From positions 62,001 through 126,000 of the forward strand of contig SVBJ01000001.1 in NCBI GenBank assembly GCA_015058955.1: a stretch of DNA of 64,000 nt, given 5' to 3'. This document shows, piece by piece, positions 25,231 to 32,223 of the stretch; position 1 is the first letter of the stretch; the number at the start of each line of letters is the position of its first letter. Made by a program: the position numbers and the translations under genes. Under the pieces are notes generated by a model, which had not been told where the DNA came from, did not search any database, and saw only the letters and a list, made by a program, of their open reading frames with translations. The DNA comes from Erysipelotrichaceae bacterium. Lineage in GTDB: Bacteria; Bacillota_I; Bacilli_A; Erysipelotrichales; Erysipelotrichaceae.

Positions 25231-25604
25231 GGAGCTGTAACGAAATAAACGGCAGCTGAAATTACCACTGGATTACATAAAAATAATACCAGAGGATGAT
25301 GAAATTCATACATTTCTAAGGGTTATGGGGAGGATAAATACAGAAAAGTATCTTCCAGTTAAAGTTGGCAGAGGAAGAAAAGGATATAACCCAAAGAAGA
25401 TGTTAAATACAGTGCTGTTTGCGTATATGAATCAGATCTATAGCTTGCGTCAGATCGAAAAGGCAATAAAGACAGATATCAGATTCATGTATCTGATGGA
25501 AGAAGAAGAGCTGCCGGGATCATAGGATATCTGACCTCTTATAATCCCTTAAGCCAAGAAAAAAGAACTGTATTGAAATGTTTATCTCATTTCGTTACAG
25601 TCCC
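25231..25604. mobile_element. Internally deleted IS1182-like element (MITE-like)
   Basis: Terminal inverted repeats GGAGCTGTAACGAAAT (25231-25246) and, reverse-complemented, GGGACTGTAACGAAAT (25589-25604) match at 14 of 16 bases. Between them lie only the two ends of a transposase frame. The 374-bp element begins five bases after the CWB2-protein stop codon and ends 13 bases before tRNA-Gly. No target-site duplication is clear. A full-length relative elsewhere in the genome could mobilise it. Confidence 0.82.
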
Positions 25605-25608
25605 TTAA
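25241..25608 (+). pseudogene. Transposase remnant (IS1182-like, DUF772 N-terminus)
   Basis: The frame from 25241 to 25525 reads KLPLDYIKIIPEDDEIHTFL, then EKYLPVKVGRGRKGYNPKKM, LNTVLFAYMNQIYSLRQIEK and DIRFMYLMEEEELPGS before a stop. This matches the N-terminal part of IS1182-type transposases (pattern xPxDD...YNPxxMLKxxLF...SLRxIE...IRYMYLM). A second frame, shifted by one base, covers 25528-25608 (NPLSQEKRTVLKCLSHFVTV) and looks like the extreme C-terminus. The catalytic DDE core has been lost, so it cannot transpose by itself. The first ATG is at 25325, well inside the frame. Confidence 0.82.
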
Positions 25609-25617
25609 TATAAAAAA

Positions 25618-25691
25618 TGGAGCAGGCGACGGGAATCGAACCCGCGTGGTTAGCTTGGGAAGCTAAAGTTCTGCCATTGAACTACGCCTGC
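25618..25691 (-). tRNA. tRNA-Gly(CCC)
   Basis: On the minus strand a full cloverleaf starts GCAGGCG, has anticodon loop TTCCCAA (anticodon CCC), T-loop TTCGATT and acceptor CGCCTGC-T-CCA. CCA is encoded. It reads glycine codon GGG. Confidence 0.96.
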
Positions 25692-25721
25692 GTATAAACA
25701 ATTATAACACATCGGATGTTA

Positions 25722-25730
25722 TGTTATAAT
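25722..25730 (+). promoter_or_regulatory. Extended -10 promoter abutting a start codon
   Basis: TGtTATAAT at 25722-25730 is followed by only AAGCAT and then the ATG at 25737, so the expected transcription start coincides with the start codon. Confidence 0.75.
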
Positions 25731-25736
25731 AAGCAT

Positions 25737-26420
25737 ATGAAAAAATTATTGGCTTTATTGGTATTTGCATTAGTGCTGACGGGATGCAGTGTTCCAAAAG
25801 AAATCAATGAAGATGCCAGAAGATTCAGGGAAGAATATGAGTCTCTTAATGGTGTTTCCAATGGTTATGACGGTAACTACCGCACGGTAAAGATAAATGA
25901 GGACAATCCTTTTGAGTATGCAACGGTTGAGGACATTGTCCGGAAAATGAAGAACGGGGAATCGTTCATTGTTTATTTTGGCGCAAACTGGTGCCCATGG
26001 TGCCGCTGTGTCATTCCGTTTTTCATTGAAGAGTGTGCCCGGAATAAAATAAGCAAGGTCTACTATGTTGATGTCAGACCTGATAATGATCTGGACAGGG
26101 ACATCAGAGATGAATACAGTCTGAATGATAATAATGAAGTATATCTTTCCCAGCAGGGGACCCCGGGTTATCATGAATTCATAAAGATGGCATCAGACGT
26201 GCTGGATGATTACAGCCGCGGAAAGATAACAAGTCTTGACGGTACGCCTTTTGAGGGTGCCAAAAGAGTAGGGGCTCCTAACTTCATCGTAATTGAAAAC
26301 GGCAAGGCAGTCAGAATGTCCCTGTGCACACCTGCCAGTCTGGAAGATCCGTACATGATACTGGATGATAAAATAAAACAGGACATCAGAAATGAAATAG
26401 AGGAACTGTTGAATGGCTAA
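25737..26420 (+). CDS. Thioredoxin-fold lipoprotein with CPWC motif
   Basis: This 227-residue protein has a lipoprotein signal (lipobox LTGC near residue 18) and a thioredoxin-like domain with YFGANWCPWCRCVIPFF near residue 85, so it is a probable extracytoplasmic thiol-disulfide protein. A further long segment (YLSQQGTPGYHEFIKMAS, then VGAPNFIVIENGKAV with the cis-Pro) is consistent. The start at 25737 is preferred over the in-frame GTG-like upstream extension because the -10 box lies six bases before it; there is no Shine-Dalgarno sequence, hence a leaderless mRNA is inferred. It overlaps the U32 gene by eight bases. Confidence 0.85.
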   Translation: MKKLLALLVFALVLTGCSVPKEINEDARRFREEYESLNGVSNGYDGNYRTVKINEDNPFEYATVEDIVRKMKNGESFIVYFGANWCPWCRCVIPFFIEECARNKISKVYYVDVRPDNDLDRDIRDEYSLNDNNEVYLSQQGTPGYHEFIKMASDVLDDYSRGKITSLDGTPFEGAKRVGAPNFIVIENGKAVRMSLCTPASLEDPYMILDDKIKQDIRNEIEELLNG

Positions 26421-28761
26421 AGTTGAACTGCTGGCACCAAGCGGCAATTTTGAATGTGTAAAGGCCGCTGTAGCGAATGGGGCTGACGCCGTATATCTGG
26501 GCGGACAGCAGTTTTCAGCACGCGCCTATGCCAATAACTTCTCCAATGAGGAACTGGAGAAGGTATGCGACTATTGTCACAGCTATGGCGTAAAGGTATA
26601 CGTTACCGTCAATACGCTATATAAGGACAGTGAGTTCCAGCAGATGCTGGATTTTGTCGGACAGCTTTACGTAATGGGCGTTGACGGCCTCATAATGCAG
26701 GATCTGGGCGCAATTTCAGCAGTCAGGCAATGTTATCCGGACATGCCTGTTCATGCCTCTACGCAGCTTACAGCCAACTCCATGGACGAGGTAAGAGCCT
26801 TTGAAAAAATGGGACTGACAACGGTTGTATTAAGCCGTGAACTGTCAGTTGAGGAAATAAGAAACATCTGCAGCCAGGCTAAGGTCCGCATTGAGGTATT
26901 CATTCACGGTGCGCTGTGTGTCAGCTATTCCGGCCAGTGTTACATTTCATCTGTTCTGGGTAACCGCAGCGGCAACCGAGGTCGCTGTGCGCAGAACTGC
27001 CGCATGGAATATGATCTGCTGGAAGAAAACAGAAAAGTAGCTACCGGACACTTACTGTCAACCAAGGATATCTGCACGATCGATAATCTGGGTGAACTGC
27101 TGGATGCTGGAGTAGCTTCTCTTAAGATTGAAGGAAGAATGAAGGCGCCGGAATATGTCCGGACCGTTACCGGAACATACCGCAAGTACATTGATGAGTA
27201 TTACAGGGGCAACCGCATGAAGCTGAAAAATGAAGACCTGCTGGCCCTGCAGTACAGTTTCAACCGCGGAGGATTTTCTGCGGGATATCTGAAGAGGCGC
27301 AGCGGCCCTGACATGATGTGTCCGGTTCATCCGCGTAACTGGGGAGTATTTGCGGGGCGTGTGGTTTCCTATGATGCAAACAGAGAACAGGTTACCATCA
27401 GATTCAATAAGGACATGAATAACGGTGATGGGGTGGAGATCTGGAGCGATGATGAAAACGGTGCAGGTTTCTACATCAACAAGCCGGTAAAAGCTGAACA
27501 GACTGCCGTTTTCAAGGTAAAAGGCAGGATCAGAAAGAATCAGAGGGTTTATCAGACCTTTAACAAGGAACTTAACGATGCGGTAAACCGCGACTATCAC
27601 AATAACCGCAGGAAACTGAATGTTTCCGGTAAGGTGATCATCAAGGAGGGGACTGAATCCTCTTTGATCCTGAGCCATGGCAATATGGCTGTTGCCGTCA
27701 AAGGTGATGTGCCTCAGCCTTCACTTAATCAGCCGTTGACCCGGGAAACGGTCATCAGCCAACTTTCCCGTACCGGCAATACCAATGTCCGGTTCGAAAA
27801 GATTGATGTCATTCTGGATGATGGACTGTTCCTTAACCGATCCCAGCTCAATGCCTTAAGAAACCGGGCCATTGAGAAGCTGAATGAAGAGATTCTGGCC
27901 AACAGTAAAAGATTCAGCATCCGTCCGGTATTGCCACAGTTAAAAGAAGAAAAGAATAAAGAAGAATACCGCCTGTCAGTACTGGTGGAAAACATGGATC
28001 AGCTTGAAGCAGTACTGAGTGAAGAGAAAGTTGAAACCGTCTATCTGCCGGTAACAGGCTCTCTGGATCTGCCGGAAGCAGTCAGCACGGTTCATCAGCA
28101 TGGCCGCAAACGGGTCATTAAGGTACCAAGACTGTGGCGTGATCATACCCAGAAGACATATCGGGACATCCTTAACAGGGTCAGGGAACTTGACATAGAC
28201 GGGTATCTGATTCATAACATCGGACAGTATGAGCATTTCAGCCGGTTTGATAAGCCGCTGTATCTGGATTATACCGGTAATATCATCAACAGCTATTCCC
28301 GGCAGTTCTGGGATAAGCTGGCCAGAAAGGGACTGTCAATTGAGGTATCCTTACAGGAAATCAACGGCTTACGGGATAATACCGGTACCGAAATACTGGT
28401 TTACGGCAAACTGCCGTTAATGATCACGGAACAGTGTCCGGTAGGTAATTTTGCCGGAAATAAGAAGAAACTGTTCTGCCGGAAAAGAAATTCCGGAACA
28501 GATTATTATCTGGAAAGGGGAACCGACCGTTTCCTGCTGCAGAGGGACTGTCAGGACTGTGTCTGTTCGATCATGACATCCAGCCCGCTTAAGCGGTTCT
28601 CACTGCTGACGCAGACCTCAGTTCCGTTCTACAGACTTGATTTCTCCAGTGAATCATCATCGGAAATAAGAAATCTGCTGAAGGAATTAAAAAAGGCCGT
28701 CACAGACGGCACTTATGAAGACAGCAGGCTTGCCGGGATCTACTATCGCAGCATTGCCTAA
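26413..28761 (+). CDS. U32-family (RlhA/TrhP-like) RNA hydroxylation protein
   Basis: Proteins of the former peptidase-U32 family are now linked to prephenate-dependent hydroxylation of RNA (23S C2501 by RlhA, tRNA U34 by TrhP). The 782-residue product has the family start ELLAPSGNFECVKAAVANGA, ADAVYLGGQQFSARAYA, and the Cys cluster GALCVSYSGQCYIS plus RCAQNC, followed by SLKIEGRMKAPEYV. Length and a C-terminal DUF3656-like region with further Cys (QDCVC) point to the longer RlhA-like type. A collagenase role is the older annotation. GAGGAA precedes the ATG. Confidence 0.88.
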   Translation: MAKVELLAPSGNFECVKAAVANGADAVYLGGQQFSARAYANNFSNEELEKVCDYCHSYGVKVYVTVNTLYKDSEFQQMLDFVGQLYVMGVDGLIMQDLGAISAVRQCYPDMPVHASTQLTANSMDEVRAFEKMGLTTVVLSRELSVEEIRNICSQAKVRIEVFIHGALCVSYSGQCYISSVLGNRSGNRGRCAQNCRMEYDLLEENRKVATGHLLSTKDICTIDNLGELLDAGVASLKIEGRMKAPEYVRTVTGTYRKYIDEYYRGNRMKLKNEDLLALQYSFNRGGFSAGYLKRRSGPDMMCPVHPRNWGVFAGRVVSYDANREQVTIRFNKDMNNGDGVEIWSDDENGAGFYINKPVKAEQTAVFKVKGRIRKNQRVYQTFNKELNDAVNRDYHNNRRKLNVSGKVIIKEGTESSLILSHGNMAVAVKGDVPQPSLNQPLTRETVISQLSRTGNTNVRFEKIDVILDDGLFLNRSQLNALRNRAIEKLNEEILANSKRFSIRPVLPQLKEEKNKEEYRLSVLVENMDQLEAVLSEEKVETVYLPVTGSLDLPEAVSTVHQHGRKRVIKVPRLWRDHTQKTYRDILNRVRELDIDGYLIHNIGQYEHFSRFDKPLYLDYTGNIINSYSRQFWDKLARKGLSIEVSLQEINGLRDNTGTEILVYGKLPLMITEQCPVGNFAGNKKKLFCRKRNSGTDYYLERGTDRFLLQRDCQDCVCSIMTSSPLKRFSLLTQTSVPFYRLDFSSESSSEIRNLLKELKKAVTDGTYEDSRLAGIYYRSIA

Positions 28762-29102
28762 CCGGCAAAGGCGAATCCCAGATAGACGTACATCATGTAC
28801 ATGAACAGTCGGCCAAAGCCCAGCAGGTTCAGTACATTGGTGAGGGCAGCGATCTCAAAATAACCAAGTGAATAGACGACCAGCGCCACGAAGAGGCAGA
28901 AAACCAGAAACTTCTTCAGGGAGCTGGTTTTTCTGACAAGGCGGGAAGGAGTATTCAGGGTGTACCCGAAGCTTGCCAGCAGTACTGCCGTACAGACTGC
29001 CACGATTTCATCGATCATGGCAACATGAACATAGTTTCTTAACAGATAAAGCAGCAGATTGCCGCAGATCAGGAGCACCAGGGGATTACCGTATTTCTTC
29101 AT
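28758..29102 (-). CDS. Small membrane protein, unknown
   Basis: This 114-residue protein has three to four hydrophobic segments (PLVLLICGNLLLYLL, IDEIVAVCTAVLLASFGYTL, FLVFCLFVALVVYSLGYF and a C-terminal one). I recognise no family motif. The start follows GAGGAAAA on the minus strand, ten bases after the stop of the neighbouring membrane-protein gene, so the two form an operon. Its stop overlaps that of the convergent U32 gene by four bases. Confidence 0.75.
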   Translation of the reverse strand: MKKYGNPLVLLICGNLLLYLLRNYVHVAMIDEIVAVCTAVLLASFGYTLNTPSRLVRKTSSLKKFLVFCLFVALVVYSLGYFEIAALTNVLNLLGFGRLFMYMMYVYLGFAFAG

Positions 29103-29112
29103 TTTTCCTCTC

Positions 29113-29499
29113 CTACATTACACGGGCATTCTGGAAAGCCAGGATCAGGGCTACGGCACGGTAGCCGATGTTCCATAAGCCGCTGGCACCGTTTGTAAAC
29201 AGCAGCAGGATCATCTGCAGGTTATGGAAGGTCAGCAGATCGGTAACGATGATAACCCGGGCAGTCAGTCCAACTGCCAGCAGGGAAAACTGGATCTGAA
29301 CCCCACGGCCATAACGGCGGATCAGCCAGGAAATAAGGTAGGCCGCCGGGATGAAGAGTACCGGCATGTAGACGCCGATGATGTTTGAAACGACCCAGAG
29401 TATTATGGCACAGACGATGGCAGCGCCAACGCCGAATAAAATGGCGTTGTTCATTCTCTGTTGTCTGGTAATGGCATTACGGTTATATATCTTAAGCAT
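29113..29499 (-). CDS. Small membrane protein, unknown
   Basis: This 128-residue protein has a basic N-terminus (MLKIYNRNAITRQQRM) and about four hydrophobic segments, e.g. NAILFGVGAAIVCAIILWVV and PVLFIPAAYLISWL. No family was recognised. CGGAGGAACTA precedes the ATG, and an extended -10 promoter lies about 30 bases upstream. It leads a two-gene operon with 28758-29102, perhaps a heteromeric membrane pair. Confidence 0.78.
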   Translation of the reverse strand: MLKIYNRNAITRQQRMNNAILFGVGAAIVCAIILWVVSNIIGVYMPVLFIPAAYLISWLIRRYGRGVQIQFSLLAVGLTARVIIVTDLLTFHNLQMILLLFTNGASGLWNIGYRAVALILAFQNARVM

Positions 29500-29526
29500 T
29501 AGTTCCTCCGAAAAATAACTATTGAC

Positions 29527-29535
29527 ATTATAGCA
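29527..29535 (-). promoter_or_regulatory. Extended -10 promoter of the small membrane-protein operon
   Basis: TGcTATAAT on the minus strand at 29535-29527. An 8-bp inverted repeat, TTGACATT (29523-29530) with AATGTCAA (29542-29549), brackets it and could be an operator. Confidence 0.65.
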
Positions 29536-29577
29536 AAAAAAATGTCAAAATAAATAGGCTTGAAACTTAAGTATTTA

Positions 29578-29607
29578 TTGACTTAAACGGTCAAAGTATG
29601 CTAAAGT
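29578..29607 (+). promoter_or_regulatory. Promoter of the tRNA array
   Basis: TTGACT at 29578-29583, an 18-base spacer and TGcTAAAGT (-10 at 29602-29607) lie 19 bases before tRNA-Val. Confidence 0.6.
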
Positions 29608-29625
29608 ATTAAAGCATTGGTAAGT

Positions 29626-29701
29626 GGAGGTTTAGCTCAGTTGGGAGAGCATCTGCCTTACAAGCAGAGGGTCAGCGGTTCGAGCCCGTTAACCTCCACC
29701 A
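29626..29701 (+). tRNA. tRNA-Val(TAC)
   Basis: Cloverleaf GGAGGTT...AACCTCC-A-CCA with anticodon loop CTTACAA. CCA is encoded. First of six tandem tRNA genes. Confidence 0.97.
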
Positions 29702-29709
29702 TTTATTTT

Positions 29710-29785
29710 GCCGGATTGGCGTAATTGGCAGCGCAACTGATTTGTAATCAGTGGGTTGGGGGTTCGAGTCCCTTATCCGGCACCA
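29710..29785 (+). tRNA. tRNA-Thr(TGT)
   Basis: Acceptor GCCGGAT/ATCCGGC, anticodon loop TTTGTAA, encoded CCA. It reads ACA codons. Confidence 0.97.
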
Positions 29786-29801
29786 TTTTTTTCTAAATAC
29801 T

Positions 29802-29885
29802 GGGAGGGTAGCGAAGTGGCTAAACGCGGCAGACTGTAAATCTGTTCCTTCGGGTTCGGCAGTTCGAATCTGCCCCCTCCCACCA
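29802..29885 (+). tRNA. tRNA-Tyr(GTA)
   Basis: Acceptor GGGAGGG/CCCTCCC, anticodon loop CTGTAAA and a long variable arm, as expected for bacterial tRNA-Tyr. CCA is encoded. Confidence 0.97.
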
Positions 29886-29908
29886 TTTTTTTGAAAAGAC
29901 GTAAAGTT

Positions 29909-29983
29909 TGGGACGTAGCCAAGTGGTAAGGCACCAGACTTTGACTCTGGCACTCGATGGTTCGAGTCCATCCGTTCCAGCCA
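29909..29983 (+). tRNA. tRNA-Gln(TTG)
   Basis: Acceptor TGGGACG pairs with CGTTCCA (T1-A72 as usual for tRNA-Gln), anticodon loop CTTTGAC, encoded CCA. Confidence 0.96.
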
Positions 29984-29986
29984 AAT

Positions 29987-30062
29987 GACCCGTTAGCTCA
30001 GGCGGTAGAGCATTTGACTTTTAATCAAAGGGTCGGGCGTTCGAGTCGCCCACGGGTCACCA
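29987..30062 (+). tRNA. tRNA-Lys(TTT)
   Basis: Acceptor GACCCGT/ACGGGTC, anticodon loop CTTTTAA, encoded CCA. Confidence 0.97.
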
Positions 30063-30070
30063 CTTAACAT

Positions 30071-30144
30071 GCGGGTGTAGTTCAATGGTAGAACTTTAGC
30101 CTTCCAAGCTAACCACGCGGGTTCGATTCCCGTCACCCGCTCCA
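30071..30144 (+). tRNA. tRNA-Gly(TCC)
   Basis: Acceptor GCGGGTG/CACCCGC, anticodon loop CTTCCAA, encoded CCA. It is closely similar to tRNA-Gly(CCC) at 25618, apart from the acceptor and the anticodon region. Confidence 0.97.
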
Positions 30145-30157
30145 GATAACATATGCG

Positions 30158-30178
30158 CTTCCTGACGGAAGTTTTTTT
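30158..30178 (+). terminator. Terminator of the tRNA array
   Basis: Stem CTTCC/GGAAG with loop TGAC followed by seven T. Confidence 0.85.
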
Positions 30179-30235
30179 ATGCTCTGAGAGGAAGGCAAGT
30201 GCTGATTGCATTTACTGTACCGGTGTTTGTAGTTC

Positions 30236-30244
30236 TGCTATAAT
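30236..30244 (+). promoter_or_regulatory. Extended -10 promoter of the M13 peptidase gene
   Basis: TGcTATAAT at 30236-30244, 28 bases before the ATG; no good -35 element. AAAAAGGAG is the ribosome-binding site. Confidence 0.7.
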
Positions 30245-30272
30245 GGAAAAGACGAGAAAAAGGAGTAATCTT

Positions 30273-32171
30273 ATGGAAAACAAAGTAAGAATACAGGACG
30301 ATTTATATGAAGCTGTCAACGGTGACTGGCTGGCAACAGCAGTCATACCTGATGACAGACCAAGCACCGGCGGTTTTGCCATACTCGACCAGGAAGTCGA
30401 AGCCAAGATGATGGATGAATTCAGGGCTTTCGCAGCCGGTGAAAAGACAACCGATATTCCGGAAGTTGGGGAAGCAGTCAAGCTGTACCGTAAGGTTCTG
30501 GACGTTGAAAGACGTAACAGGGAAGGTATTGCTCCGGTAATGCCGTTGCTGCACCGGATCGCCGCCATTGATTCCGTAGAAAAATTCAACAATAAGGTTG
30601 GATATCTGCTGGAAAACGGTGCAAGTCTGCCATTCTCATGTTACGTAGATACCGACATGAAGGATACTTCCCGCAATGCACTGTACATTCAGGGACCTGG
30701 AACCATTCTGCCGGATACGCCTTATTACGGTACTGAACCGGGCAATCAGCTGTTGGAACTCTATAAGATGATGGCAGCCAAAGCCCTGGGCTTTACTGAT
30801 CTCAGTGAAGAAGAACAGAAACAGTATCTGGAAGACACCATTGCCTTTGACGCTCTGATTGCTCAGAAGGTCAAGAGCCAGGTTGAATGGGCTGATTATG
30901 TCAAGAACTACAATCCAATGAGCACACAGGAAGTTGCCGGTTATGTCAGACCTCTTGATATCAGAGGAATGATGCATGGCTTATGGGGCGAAGATATCCC
31001 TGAAGACATCATTGTCCGGGATCCTAAGGCTGTTAAGGAAATGAATTTCTATTTCAATGAAGACAATCTGTCCAAGTATGTTCACTGGGCTTATGTCAAG
31101 ACCTTATTATCCAAGACAGCTTATCTGTCAGAAGAACTGGCCTCAACAGGAACGATGTACAGAAGAGCTCTGATTGGCGTACCAAATGACCCTGTCATCG
31201 AAAAGCAGGCTTATCAGATGGCTTCACGCTGCTTCAGCGAGCCTGTTGGCGTTTACTACGGCAGAACATATTTCGGTGAGGAAGCCAAGAAGGACATCAT
31301 TTCCATCGTTAAGGAAATCATCGAAGTCTACAAGAGCAGAATGAAGAAGAATACCTTCTTACAGGAAGCAACCAAGGAAAAGGCCATTAAGAAGCTTTCA
31401 ACGATCGCCATCAAGATGGGTTATCCTGACAGTGTCAGAGAGATTTACAGCAAGATGAAAGTTGCTGAAGAAGACAGTTATTACGATACCATGAGCAAGC
31501 TGTCAAAGATCATGCTGGAAGATGAGATCGCCAAGCTGAACAAGCCGGTAGACCGCAGCATCTGGCAGATGCCTGGTCATATGGTCAATGCCTGCTATGA
31601 CCCGTTCAGAAACGACATTACCTTCCCGGCAGCCATTCTGCAGAAGCCGTTCTATTCAATCAACCAGTCCGTCAGTGAAAACCTGGGCGGCATTGGAGCG
31701 GTAATTGCTCATGAGATCTCACATGCTTTTGACAATAACGGTTCACATTTCGATGAAAACGGCAATCTGTTTGACTGGTGGTGCGAAGAAGACTTCGAAG
31801 CCTTCAGAAAACTCACTCAGGACATGATCGAACAGTGGGACGGAATTGAATATTTGGGTGATAAGGTCAATGGTGAACTGGTTGTCAGCGAGAACATTGC
31901 CGATAACGGTGGGGTTGCTGCAACGCTGGATATCATGAATCACACTGAAGGTGCAGACTTCCAGGCTTATTTCATTAACTGGGCTAAGATCTGGTGCATG
32001 AAGGCAAAGCCTGAATACATGCTGCTGTTATTAAAGAATGACGTACATTCACCGGCCAAGTTAAGAGCCAACATTCAGGTCAGAAACTTCCCTGAATGGT
32101 ACCAGGCATTCGGTGTAACCGAAAAAGACCAGATGTACATTGCTCCGGAAAAGAGAATAATCATCTGGTAA
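30273..32171 (+). CDS. M13-family zinc metallopeptidase (PepO/neprilysin-like)
   Basis: This endopeptidase of 632 residues, from the ATG at 30273 behind AAAAAGGAG, cleaves oligopeptides. The zinc site HEISH is near residue 480 and the third ligand ENIADNGG near residue 540. The N-terminal region QDDLYEAVNGDWL is typical of the family, and NACYDPFRNDITFPAAILQ precedes the zinc helix. No signal peptide is visible, so it is cytoplasmic like lactococcal PepO. A 40-codon upstream extension of the frame overlaps the promoter and is not used. It converges on an M16C peptidase. Confidence 0.93.
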   Translation: MENKVRIQDDLYEAVNGDWLATAVIPDDRPSTGGFAILDQEVEAKMMDEFRAFAAGEKTTDIPEVGEAVKLYRKVLDVERRNREGIAPVMPLLHRIAAIDSVEKFNNKVGYLLENGASLPFSCYVDTDMKDTSRNALYIQGPGTILPDTPYYGTEPGNQLLELYKMMAAKALGFTDLSEEEQKQYLEDTIAFDALIAQKVKSQVEWADYVKNYNPMSTQEVAGYVRPLDIRGMMHGLWGEDIPEDIIVRDPKAVKEMNFYFNEDNLSKYVHWAYVKTLLSKTAYLSEELASTGTMYRRALIGVPNDPVIEKQAYQMASRCFSEPVGVYYGRTYFGEEAKKDIISIVKEIIEVYKSRMKKNTFLQEATKEKAIKKLSTIAIKMGYPDSVREIYSKMKVAEEDSYYDTMSKLSKIMLEDEIAKLNKPVDRSIWQMPGHMVNACYDPFRNDITFPAAILQKPFYSINQSVSENLGGIGAVIAHEISHAFDNNGSHFDENGNLFDWWCEEDFEAFRKLTQDMIEQWDGIEYLGDKVNGELVVSENIADNGGVAATLDIMNHTEGADFQAYFINWAKIWCMKAKPEYMLLLLKNDVHSPAKLRANIQVRNFPEWYQAFGVTEKDQMYIAPEKRIIIW

Positions 32172-32186
32172 TATTTCAAACAGAAT

Positions 32187-32218
32187 AAAAAATGGAAATC
32201 AGACGATTTCCATTTTTT
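32187..32218. terminator. Bidirectional terminator
   Basis: A perfect 14-bp stem AAAAAATGGAAATC/GATTTCCATTTTTT with loop AGAC separates the two convergent peptidase genes. Confidence 0.93.
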
Positions 32219-32223
32219 GTTTA

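Noticed and set aside
25225-25612. Target-site duplication around the IS remnant
   Set aside because: The bases outside the two terminal repeats (GAAAAAA and TTAATAT) do not match.
30153-30272. 40-codon N-terminal extension of the M13 peptidase
   Set aside because: It covers a terminator and an extended -10 promoter; the ATG at 30273 has a strong ribosome-binding site.
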